NCBI GenBank assembly: GCA_964596775.1
Contig: CAZQVN010000011.1
Location: forward strand, 1-64,000
Length of the DNA stretch: 64,000 bases
Direction of reading: 5' to 3'
From: CAZQVN01 sp964596775
Lineage (GTDB): Bacteria > Eisenbacteria > RBG-16-71-46 > JABDJR01 > JAWXBZ01
In this document: one piece after another, positions 16,845 to 25,327 of the stretch
How the letters are laid out: every line of letters begins with the position of its first letter
Position numbering within the stretch: the first letter of the stretch is position 1
The notes under the pieces: generated by a model
The model's database searches: none
Seen by the model: only the letters and a program-made list of their open reading frames with translations
What the model was told of the DNA's origin: nothing
Made by a program: the position numbers and the translations under genes

Positions 16845-18052
16845 CGCGGCGGGCCTCCGGCGGACCCCGATCCGGTCGCCCCCGGGGGTGCGGTTTCGGC
16901 GACTTCGCTGCGCGGCCCGGCACTCCGCGAACCACCGCCTCCCGCGAACTCCTCCAGCGCCAGCGCCAGCGGCTCCCACGAATAGCGCGCCCGCTCCTCT
17001 TCCACGGCGGCGCGGAACGGCGCCTCCTTCTCCTCCGCGTAGAACCGGGTGATCGCCGCGGCGAGCGCCGCCTGATCCTCCGGCGGCACCACGAACCCCA
17101 TCACCTCGTGCTTCACGACCTCGGCGAGCCCCCCCACGTCGGTGGTGATGATCGGCGTGCCGTAGTTCATGGCGATCTGGATGATCCCGCTCTGCGTGGC
17201 GGACTTGTACGGCAGCACGACGGCCTCGGCGGCGGTGAAGAAATCGCCGACCTCCTCGTTCGGGATGTAGCGGTCGTGCCAGATGACGCGGTCGGACAGG
17301 CCCAGGCGCTGCACTTCCTCTTTATAAGGAGCGTCGTCCTCGTAGAATTCGCCGGCGATCAGCAGCCCCACGTCCTGCGGGACGCGGGGCATCGTCCTGA
17401 TGAGGTTGAGCAAACCCTTGTACCCCCTGATGAAGCCGAAGAAGAGGATGCACTTCGGCGTCGTCACCCCCAGCCGTTCGCGCGCCTCGCTCTTTCCCGC
17501 CCCGGCGGGAAAGAGTGAGTAGACGGGATGCGCCACCTCGCGGTACTCGGCGTCGGGGCGGAACTTCAGCAGGTCGTCCCGCACCACCTTCGACTGGGCG
17601 ATGAACGTGTCCACCTTGGCGAGAACCATCCGGGTCAGGAAGTCGTCACCGGGACGCTTTTCGTGCGGGATCACGTTGTCGAGCAGGAAGCAGGTCCGCC
17701 CGACCTTCTTCCCGTGCAGCCGGCGGACGATCGCGTTGTACGACGGCGCGAAGAACGGCATCCAGTACTTGAACACGGTCAGGTCCGGCTTCTGCGCCTC
17801 CGCCCAGCGCGCCGCCTTCATCCAGGACAGCGGGTTGATCGTGTCGATCAGCGGATGCGCGTCCACCGGAAACGGCGGCGGACCGTCGTCGTCCTGCGAC
17901 TGCCCGGGAAACAGCAGGGACGGATACTGGCGGCTGAACGACAGCACCTTCACCTCGTGCCCCCGCTCCTCGAGCGTGCGGGACAAGAGGGCAATGAAGT
18001 GGGCGATGCCGCCGCGGTGGGGATAGGCCGTCCCGACGAGGAGAAATTTCAC
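16841..18052 (-). CDS. Glycosyltransferase family 4
   Basis: A 403-residue GT-B protein when started at GTG 18052, which gives VKFLLVGTAYPHRGGIAHF, the expected N-terminus of the family. A TTG at 18106 would add 18 residues of no family likeness. Motifs include LFFGFIRGYKGLLNLI, VVLPYKSATQSGIIQIA and GTPIITTDVGGLAEVV, the donor-nucleotide region. Neither start has a good ribosome-binding site, so the start is uncertain. This is the first gene of the glycan operon, 62 bp downstream of the secreted-protein operon on the same strand. The last 40 residues are Gly/Ser/Pro-rich. Confidence 0.88.
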   Translation of the reverse strand: MKFLLVGTAYPHRGGIAHFIALLSRTLEERGHEVKVLSFSRQYPSLLFPGQSQDDDGPPPFPVDAHPLIDTINPLSWMKAARWAEAQKPDLTVFKYWMPFFAPSYNAIVRRLHGKKVGRTCFLLDNVIPHEKRPGDDFLTRMVLAKVDTFIAQSKVVRDDLLKFRPDAEYREVAHPVYSLFPAGAGKSEARERLGVTTPKCILFFGFIRGYKGLLNLIRTMPRVPQDVGLLIAGEFYEDDAPYKEEVQRLGLSDRVIWHDRYIPNEEVGDFFTAAEAVVLPYKSATQSGIIQIAMNYGTPIITTDVGGLAEVVKHEVMGFVVPPEDQAALAAAITRFYAEEKEAPFRAAVEEERARYSWEPLALALEEFAGGGGSRSAGPRSEVAETAPPGATGSGSAGGPPR

Positions 18053-18114
18053 GGTGGGACAGTAGCTTCTGGGGGAGGGCGATTCAAGGCGGGAACGGGG
18101 GAACAAGCCTCACT

Positions 18115-20571
18115 TCAAGGTACACGGGTGATCTTCACCAGAATCGGCTCAGGTCCATCGCTCTTCATGAAATAGATCCCGGGCGGCACCGGTCGACCGG
18201 CGTCATCCCGCCCATCCCAGGTGACGAACCGCTGACCCGGGGCGATCGCAATCGTTCGCGCGAGGCGCCCTCGAACATCATGAACGGTCATCGAGACGGG
18301 ACCCGGCACGGATCCGAACCAGCTGATCGACGTGGCTTCGCGGAAGGGGTTTGGAGAGGCAGCCATGACCGGCCTGACCTGAGGCGTCCCGCTTACAGCC
18401 GAGGTCGGATCGGTCCATCGGGCGATCTGGAGTGAGGGTTTGAGGCCGGCCCAGTCGAAGTTGCCGCCGGCGAAGAGGCTGCCGGCGTAGACGCCGAGCG
18501 CCGTCACCTGGCCGCTTACTCCGGTTCCCAGCGCCGACCACCCGACGCCGTCCTCCCACTGGGCAATATGGTTCACGGTCATCCCCCCAGCGCTGTTGAA
18601 GAAGCCCCCCACGTACAGACGGCCGTTGTAGACGGCGGCATCGAAAGCGTAGGTTCCCGTTCCCGACCCGAACGGCGCCCAGCTTGCACCGTTCCACCGC
18701 GCCACACAGCGCGCCGCGATCCCGCCGGCCGTCAGGAAGTCGCCGACCACGACGAGATCACCGTTGTAATTGACGATCGAATTCGCAGTGGGAGCGAGGC
18801 CGATACCCTGCGTCAGTCCGGACCCCAGAGTATACCAGGAAGCGCCGTCCCAGCCCGCGATCGCTTTCGCGGACACGCCCCCCGCCGTCGTGAAGTCGCC
18901 TCCGACAATGAGATCATCGTTGTACTCCCCGAACGAGACCACACCAAAGTACTGAGTCGACACGCCCGATCCCAGCGGAGTGAAGGTCGTGCCGTCCCAC
19001 CGCGCCACGTAGTTCGCCGGCATCCCTCCCGCCTGCGTGAACTCGCCGCCCAGGTAGAGGTCGTTGTTCCAGACATGGAGGGCTCTCACGGGCGCGTTCG
19101 TTCCCGTGCCCACTGCGCTCCAACTTGTACCGTCCCAGGCGGCGATCCGGTTTGCGGCAACGCCACCGGCTGTCGTGAACACACCGCCCGCGTACAGCGT
19201 GTCGTTGCGTACCGCCAACGCCGAGACCGTCGTGTTCATCCCGGCCCCCATACTGTGCCAACCCAGGCCATCCCAGCGGGCAATGAACCCAACGGCCTGA
19301 CCGCCGGCCCGGGTCATGCTTCCGCCCACGATCAGGTCTCCCCGGAACACCGTCGTCGTCTGGGGACCCAGGTTCCCCTTGAGGCCGTTTCCCGAACTTC
19401 CCATCGGTGACGACCAGGTCGATCCGTCCCAAACGGCGATCCAGTTGGCCTCCACGTTTCCGGCACCAGTCATCACGCCTCCGGTGTAGACCCGTCCTCC
19501 CCAGGAATAGAGCGTGTTCAACTTCGGCGTGAAGAAGTCACCGATGACCCCACCGGCGACGTCGTTCCAGGACGTCCCATCCCACCGGGCGATCCGGCTC
19601 ACCGCCACCCCGCCGGCATCCGTGAACTGTCCGCAGGCGTAGAGCCCCTCTGGTGAAGAAACAAGACCGTTCGCCGTGCTGTTGAGCCCGCTGCCAACCG
19701 GGTTCCAGGCCACCCCGTCCCAGCGGGCGATCCGGTTGCAGACCACTCCGCCGGCCGTCGTGAAAGCACCGGCGGCGTAGAGGTCCCCGTCGTGGACGGC
19801 GAGGGAGGTCACCGTTGAGTTCATCCCACCAGGGCCCAGCTCGATCCACTCCGTTCCCGTCCATGTGGCGATCCGATTTGTGGTATTGGAGCCTGACGAC
19901 GTGAAGTTGCCGGCGGCCACCACGGTTCCGTTCCAGGTCACAATGTCATAAACCGTCCAGTCCAATCCGGCCCCGAAGGGGTGCATGGACACGCCGTCCC
20001 ACCAGGCGATCCGGTTCGCGGAGACCCCTCCGATCTGGGTGAACAGGCCTCCGATGAGCAGGCTGTCGCCCTTCACTTCAAGGCACCACACGTTGTGATT
20101 CGTACCTCCCGCGATGGCCGACCAGCTAGACCCGTTCCAGCGAATGATCCTTGCAGATGGAGTTCCAATAAATTCTCCACCGACGATCAACTCTCCGTTG
20201 AAGGCCGCGAGTGCCCGGACATCGCTGGGCAAGCCGCTTCCCATCGGATGCCACCGTTCCCCATCCCAACGGGCAATGTGATCGGTTCCCGGAAACCCGC
20301 CAGCCAGTGTGAACCGGCCCCCGGCAATGAGATCCCCGGTGTAGCTTCCGAGGACAAGGATCTCGTTGTTGACCCGGGTCCCGTCGAATCCGTCCCACCA
20401 GTTTTCGTCCCCCTGGGCCGCCTGGGAAAATGGCGGTTGTGCCGACGGCTCCATTGAGTGGCCGGTGGCGGGGGTCCCGGCTACCGAAGCGAGCAGCAGC
20501 AGGACCGAAATCCCGGGCAGGGAATTTCGAATTCCTCCGCGGCGGCCAGCCCTGACCCCTCTATTGACCAT
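18115..20571 (-). CDS. Secreted 14-repeat propeller-type protein, paralogue of 7356-10226
   Basis: An 818-residue protein with a signal peptide (hydrophobic residues 20-32, cleavage near ATGHS). From about residue 71 to 720 there are 14 repeats of about 46 residues with consensus NGDLYxGGxFTxAGGVxANRIARWDG. The C-terminus is a sorting-type beta domain with SPNPFREAT, VHDVRGR, DGRDDAGRPVPPGIYF. The shared count of 14 with the paralogue would fit two seven-bladed propellers, which is inference. The gene overlaps the upstream 187-residue secreted protein gene by 11 bp. It lacks the fibronectin-like segment of its paralogue, and its repeats are more diverged from each other. The role is unknown; surface exposure is likely. 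Confidence 0.85.
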   Translation of the reverse strand: MVNRGVRAGRRGGIRNSLPGISVLLLLASVAGTPATGHSMEPSAQPPFSQAAQGDENWWDGFDGTRVNNEILVLGSYTGDLIAGGRFTLAGGFPGTDHIARWDGERWHPMGSGLPSDVRALAAFNGELIVGGEFIGTPSARIIRWNGSSWSAIAGGTNHNVWCLEVKGDSLLIGGLFTQIGGVSANRIAWWDGVSMHPFGAGLDWTVYDIVTWNGTVVAAGNFTSSGSNTTNRIATWTGTEWIELGPGGMNSTVTSLAVHDGDLYAAGAFTTAGGVVCNRIARWDGVAWNPVGSGLNSTANGLVSSPEGLYACGQFTDAGGVAVSRIARWDGTSWNDVAGGVIGDFFTPKLNTLYSWGGRVYTGGVMTGAGNVEANWIAVWDGSTWSSPMGSSGNGLKGNLGPQTTTVFRGDLIVGGSMTRAGGQAVGFIARWDGLGWHSMGAGMNTTVSALAVRNDTLYAGGVFTTAGGVAANRIAAWDGTSWSAVGTGTNAPVRALHVWNNDLYLGGEFTQAGGMPANYVARWDGTTFTPLGSGVSTQYFGVVSFGEYNDDLIVGGDFTTAGGVSAKAIAGWDGASWYTLGSGLTQGIGLAPTANSIVNYNGDLVVVGDFLTAGGIAARCVARWNGASWAPFGSGTGTYAFDAAVYNGRLYVGGFFNSAGGMTVNHIAQWEDGVGWSALGTGVSGQVTALGVYAGSLFAGGNFDWAGLKPSLQIARWTDPTSAVSGTPQVRPVMAASPNPFREATSISWFGSVPGPVSMTVHDVRGRLARTIAIAPGQRFVTWDGRDDAGRPVPPGIYFMKSDGPEPILVKITRVP
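18408..20361 (-). repeat. Coding repeat array, 14 units of about 140 bp
   Basis: Encodes the 14 propeller-type repeats of the 818-residue secreted protein. Each unit ends in an IARWDG-like motif followed by a W-x-x-LGSG-like turn. Unit 2 is shortened (about 43 residues, lacking the AGG turn) and units 6, 7 and 11 carry insertions of 5-9 residues. No pair of units is as similar as the duplicated block in the paralogue, so this array looks older. Confidence 0.75.
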
Positions 20572-21124
20572 CGGGGAACAATGGAGCTATGACCCCGAGG
20601 AATCCATAGCGTACCTTGAACCGGACGCCCGCGATCCCCTGTGCAAGCCGCTGCGTGGAAATGGTTGGTGTCACCATCAGGATGCTGATCTCCGAGGCCG
20701 AGCCCGCCACCGCCTCCCGCGCCAGGCTTGTCACGTCCAGCGTCATCACCTTTCGGCCCACGCGGGCGTGGTCCTGGGGAAAAACATGCAACGTAGCTTC
20801 TGAGGACGTACCAAGCGCCTCCTCGATGTCCAGCACTGACGGACCCAGCAGGCCCCAGTCCGGCCTCATCCGATGCGCCCGGAACTCCGACATCCGGTCG
20901 GAGGGCATGCCCGGGAGCGTCCATTCGATCACCGCCGACTGGATGACCAGACCCAGGCCCTGTCGCATCCCTCCGACGTTGCAGCGGAAGGCCACCTTGG
21001 ACTCTCCCGAACCGTCCGTCGGAAGAACGACTACTTCCGGGGATCGGTCGAGGAGTTCGGCCGAAACCGGAGAGGCAGTCAAGGCCATACCCAGGAGCGA
21101 AAGTACGATACGAAACGATTTCAT
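20561..21124 (-). CDS. Small secreted protein, possibly DNRLRE/CBM96-like
   Basis: A 187-residue product with a signal peptide (MKSFRIVLSLLGMALTASPVSA). The mature part is rich in beta-type sequence and contains LDVTSLAREAVAG at about 127-139, which resembles the closing strand of DNRLRE/CBM96-type domains, where a FDVTxxV pattern is common. That match is tentative. It sits between two large secreted proteins with short overlaps on both sides (ATGA upstream, 11 bp downstream), so it is co-translated with them and may be part of the same surface structure. Otherwise I do not recognise it. Confidence 0.65.
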   Translation of the reverse strand: MKSFRIVLSLLGMALTASPVSAELLDRSPEVVVLPTDGSGESKVAFRCNVGGMRQGLGLVIQSAVIEWTLPGMPSDRMSEFRAHRMRPDWGLLGPSVLDIEEALGTSSEATLHVFPQDHARVGRKVMTLDVTSLAREAVAGSASEISILMVTPTISTQRLAQGIAGVRFKVRYGFLGVIAPLFPDGQ

Positions 21125-24100
21125 CGGCCACCTCCCGCGTTACGGATAACGACGATCCGGGACTTCACGCTCGAGCCTCCCGAATCGCCGAGTTTCACGA
21201 AGAAGAGACCGCTTTGAACCGGCCGTCCGGCATCGTCCCGACCGTCCCATTCGAGTGATTGGCGACCAGGGATCCAGGTTCGCGACCCCAGATCACGGAT
21301 CCTGCGCCCGGCAAGGTCAAAGATCGCGGCCGAGATCGTTGAAACCGATCCGCCAATCTCGAACAGGATGGAAGTGGACGAGACGACGGGGTTGGGATTT
21401 ACGCCGCGAAGGACAAGAGGACGGACAGGAGGAACCTGTTCGATTTCGATGCGCGGCGCCGCGAGCGGTGGAGTCGGAAGCGCACCGGTCGTATCGACAG
21501 GGCCAACGATCGAACCGGCGTTCGGACTGAAAAAGTTTCCGCGGGCCAGGACCGTCCCGCAAGACGCCGCGTTGTTCCAGATAGCCCTCCCCAACGGGTC
21601 GCTCGTTTCGCCAAACTCATTGTTCCCGAGATTCGATCCAGAGCTTCCGAACCCGTCGGTTCCGAGTTCAATCCGGGCAACGGCATCATCGGCGATCTTT
21701 TCGGTAAACACGCCGTTCGTGTACTGATCCAGCAGTACGTTGCTCACGCGGGTTTCCATGGCCTGTGAAGTCGGACAGTTCCCCGGCCCTGTACGAACTG
21801 CGTGGATGGCGGTTGTGCAGGAGAGGAGCTTGTTGTCCACATCGCTTGCTTCAACACCGATCAAGTGCCTTCCGTGTCGGATCCGAACTCCCACACGACA
21901 GTCGGAAACATCGTTGGATGTGAGAACCGCTCGACCGTCTCCAGCGAGGTCGAGCCCGGGGCCTGTGCTGATGTCGTTGATCTTGTTCAGTTCAACGACA
22001 ATCGAGTCCGCGATCGTCGGCTGAAGCAGAATTCCGACACCGGAGGTATCTGTTCCGAAAACACTGTTGTCCGCCACCTCCTCCGCCGTTCCCAGGTCCA
22101 TTCCGATACCTCCACCAACATATATGTCATTGGCGAGAATGGACAGGTTGTTGGAAACAGTGGAGGACTTGATATCGGTCAGCGCATTGGCTCTGAACAC
22201 GCAACTGTCCACCGACGCGCTCTGCGACGTTCCGATGACAACACCCCAGTCCGAATGCTGGACAATGGCATTTCGAATCGACACCGGTGGGTTTCCGGCA
22301 AAACCTCCACCGAGAATCCCCCACCAATCACCCTCGGCGGAATCGGGCTCCGCGGAAACGAAACGAACCGGCGCCGCCGCCGTTCCGGAAACCGTCAACG
22401 GCCCACGGGCGAGGAGTTCGTTTTTGAATGCATCGAGGCCCGATAAGGAGTTGTCGTATCCGTCGAAGCGAAACTCGCACCCCGCTTGAATCGTCAGGGA
22501 CTTGCCTACCGGGATGACGACGTCCTCCAGGACGCGCACGGTCGTCCCGGGAGCCACGACCGTCGATCGCTCCAGCGTGTCCCAGGCGCACTCGACGGGC
22601 AATGCGCCGATGAGACTGCCGCAGAGGCTGTTTCCCGGCGTCGCGGGGGAGTCGATTCGAAGCGTAAGATCCGCGACGTCGGGATCCCCGTTGTCGCCGC
22701 AATACAACGGCGGCAAGCTGGAATTCGCGGACAACTGCGAAACGTCGCAGAGCAGATACGGAGCGACCGATAAGGGATTGTCACTATAGCTGTTGTTGCA
22801 TTGGACTATGCCTGAAGTGTTCATGCAGTCTATGCCAACGCTCTCATAGTGCGTGACATGATTCCGAACGGCCTGATAGTAAACCGGGCCGCCAAGGAGG
22901 CCCGGATGCTCCGGGCAACCGCCGGCAGGCGGACACCCGCCACCGGGCCCGTCGCACGGACAAACCCATTTGCCGGCACAGCAAATCGCAAGATGGGGGG
23001 GAACCCCTCTGCCACCACAGCCTGGCGCGTCACCAGTGCAGCTAGCCGGAGGAGGCGGGGAAACGGCAGCCTCCATCCGGATTCCCGTCTTAAAGCCATT
23101 GACGGTGCATCCGGAGATCTCGGTAGCGAACTCGACCTCGGGGATGACCAAGCTCACTCCGACGGAATTTCCGGCGTATCCTGCCGGAGTGCTTACGACC
23201 GAATTCACGATTCTCGCTGAGCTTGGCTTGGAAACGTCGGAAACGACATGGATGCCAAAGCCTGTTGGACCGAGGATCTGGATGTCCTCGCAATCCACAT
23301 TGATGGCCTCAACATCGACTCCGGATGCTCCACCCAGAATGTCACAATCTCTCACGAGAAGGCAGGAGGGCACCGTGGCGGCTGTGTTGATGCCCGAGAT
23401 CCCCGACTCGCTGCCGGGTACCGCAATCGTAAATCCGGAGAATGGGGTCCCCGGATAGTGAAGGGGCACCGTGACCGGTCCGACAATCGGCCGTCCGGTC
23501 CCCGGGAGAGGCATTATATGAACATTGCCGACGAGTTCGAAACCGGCATACGGACCAGCGCTTCCGCTGACGAAGACGGTGTCTCCGGCTTCCGAAAGAG
23601 CGAGCGCGCCGGCGATCGTGGAAACCTGGCTTGGAACGACCCGGACGGAGGAGGAGAGAACTTCGGACACCAGAATCGTGTCGTAGAAGAAGTCCTTGTC
23701 CTCATAGTTCGGAGACGTGCTGTTGTCCGGCCACACGGCAGCAACGATCCCGCTGTCGATACAGACACCAATGTATTCCAAGTATCCATTGGTGTCTGAA
23801 ATGTCGAATCCGGCCGACTCATCCGATTCTCCGTCGGAGAGCCTCTCCTCGGTCCAATTTTCTCCCCCATCATTGCTCACTGATACGTAGGTGGCAACCC
23901 TTTGGTTGTCCGGATTGGCGCGTGCGTCGAAATAGATGACCGCCACCGTTCCATGAATCCTGTCGACGCTGATCCAGGGGTGAAACTGACTTTGGGCATT
24001 GTTGCGATGAGCGATGCGAGGCATCGTCCAGGAAAGGGCTGTTGCATCACGATACTGAACAACAACATCGGTATCCGCGGAGCCGTTCACAGGAACGACG

Positions 24101-25127
24101 GTGTAGGCAACGTAGATCCTGCCGGTGTGAGCGGGGCTCCGGTCGACTGCGATTGAGGGCACAGCAAGGATCCCTCGACGTAAGAGCCCTGACGGTGCAG
24201 CTGGAATGCTGTATCGACCCGCACCGCCTGGAGGCGAGACAAGCGTTTGCCCGACAACCTCAGAGGGCTCCGAGAATGACTGTCCCTGATTCGTCGAGCG
24301 GCGCACCTTGATCGTGCTGATAGCGCCACTGTACTCATCCCAGACCACGTAGACGGAACCGTCGTTCGTCACCGCAGGCATTCCGAAGATCTGGTTGACA
24401 GACTGTTCATCGACGAGCACCGAGGTAAAAGTCGCTCCTTCGTTGTACGACGACGCCAGATAGAGTTCCCAGTTGAAAGATAAGCGGCTGTAGGCAATGT
24501 AAACATTCTGGCCATTGATGCCCGAGGTGCCGGGACCGGCCCCCACGATCCACTTGTCTATGTCGTTGGACGTGGAACTCAGAATAGTCGAGAACGTGAA
24601 CGAGGCTCCCCCGTCCGTGCTTCGTGCGCACACGAGAGATCGCGCCCCGGAGAGGGATTCCATCGCTCCATAGACGATGTAAAGCTTTCCATTGTCGTCA
24701 AACGCCAGCGTCGGATCCAGCCGGAAGTACGACTCCGGGAACCCGTCGGGGATATTTCGACTCGCCGCGCCGAGGCTTCTCCCGTTCCACGTGATGCCTC
24801 CGTTCTTCGTGAAAAATACGCTCATGGTTCGTGCGTCGGATGAGTGGCCACAAGCGACCTGATTCAATCGGTCTTTGGGATTGATGGCGATGCTGATCTC
24901 GGCGTTTTCTCCGAACGAACCGGGCGCCGGCCCAATGTTTCCCCCTTCGGGCGAGTTTATCGACAGGTTAATGTCGTCCCCGGAGGGGTTCGTCGGCGTT
25001 CCTGAGGATGTCGAATCCCACGGAAGGTTTGGAACAGACTGCTTCTCTTTGAAAGGGTCTTGACTACCGCCAGCCACGATCAGGAGGGCAATAACAACGA
25101 GAGAGAGAGAGAGAGAGAGAGTTTCAT
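21121..25127 (-). CDS. Large secreted BNR/beta-helix protein; signal peptide out of frame through a CT tract
   Basis: The open frame codes for 1318 residues from GTG 25077, but the natural start is probably ATG 25127, which has GGAGG eight bases upstream. From that ATG the present sequence gives a 15-residue peptide ending at TGA 25082-25080. One CT unit fewer, or two more, would join the ATG to the long frame and create MKLSLSLSLVVIALLIVAGG, a good signal peptide. The body has a sialidase/BNR-like N-terminal half (TKNGGITWNG, SNDGGENWTEE), a right-handed beta-helix half, a Cys-rich insertion at about 22905-23043 and a FlgD/T9SS-like C-terminal domain (NPNPVVSST, DGRDDAGRPVQSGLFF). It is the first gene of a three-gene secreted operon. 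Base composition looks less GC-rich than the neighbours. Confidence 0.8.
25099..25121 (-). repeat. Dinucleotide tract, (CT)11 C on the coding strand
   Basis: Eleven GA units at 25099-25120 plus a G at 25121 on the plus strand read as CT on the minus strand, just after ATG-AAA of the large secreted protein gene. The tract codes for alternating Leu and Ser in any frame that matters, and changing its length by one unit shifts the reading frame by two bases. This is the classical arrangement of a slipped-strand contingency locus. No other dinucleotide run of similar length was seen inside a gene in this window. Confidence 0.9.
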
Positions 25128-25327
25128 GCCAACGGCCTCCGTTTCGTTCTCAAGATTGAGACTCTCGACGACCAGAAGGGCTAGAAAACCTCCTCCTGCC
25201 GGAGGGGGCTCTGAGACAAGGATAGGCCTGATCATTTCGACCCGCAAGCGGATTTATTGACTTGAAGATCAAAGTCATGGATCCGCAAAGCTCGCCGAAT
25301 CCGCTGAACGTGATATCTTTCCCTCCC
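25128..25327. other. Divergent intergenic region with terminator-like hairpin
   Basis: This 200-bp region separates the minus-strand secreted operon from the plus-strand kinase. It contains the ribosome site GGAGG (25140-25136) for the secreted gene. A hairpin with 8-bp arms (25189-25196 and 25201-25208, one G-T pair or mismatch depending on strand, loop of four) is followed on the minus strand by TTTT. Read in that direction it would lie in the leader of the secreted operon and could act as an attenuator, or stop antisense transcripts from the kinase gene. I could not place a convincing promoter for either gene. Confidence 0.35.

Noticed and set aside
25262..25327. Upstream TTG or ATG start for the kinase
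   Set aside because: The added residues are not conserved-looking and the kinase group typically begins at the equivalent of ATG 25328.
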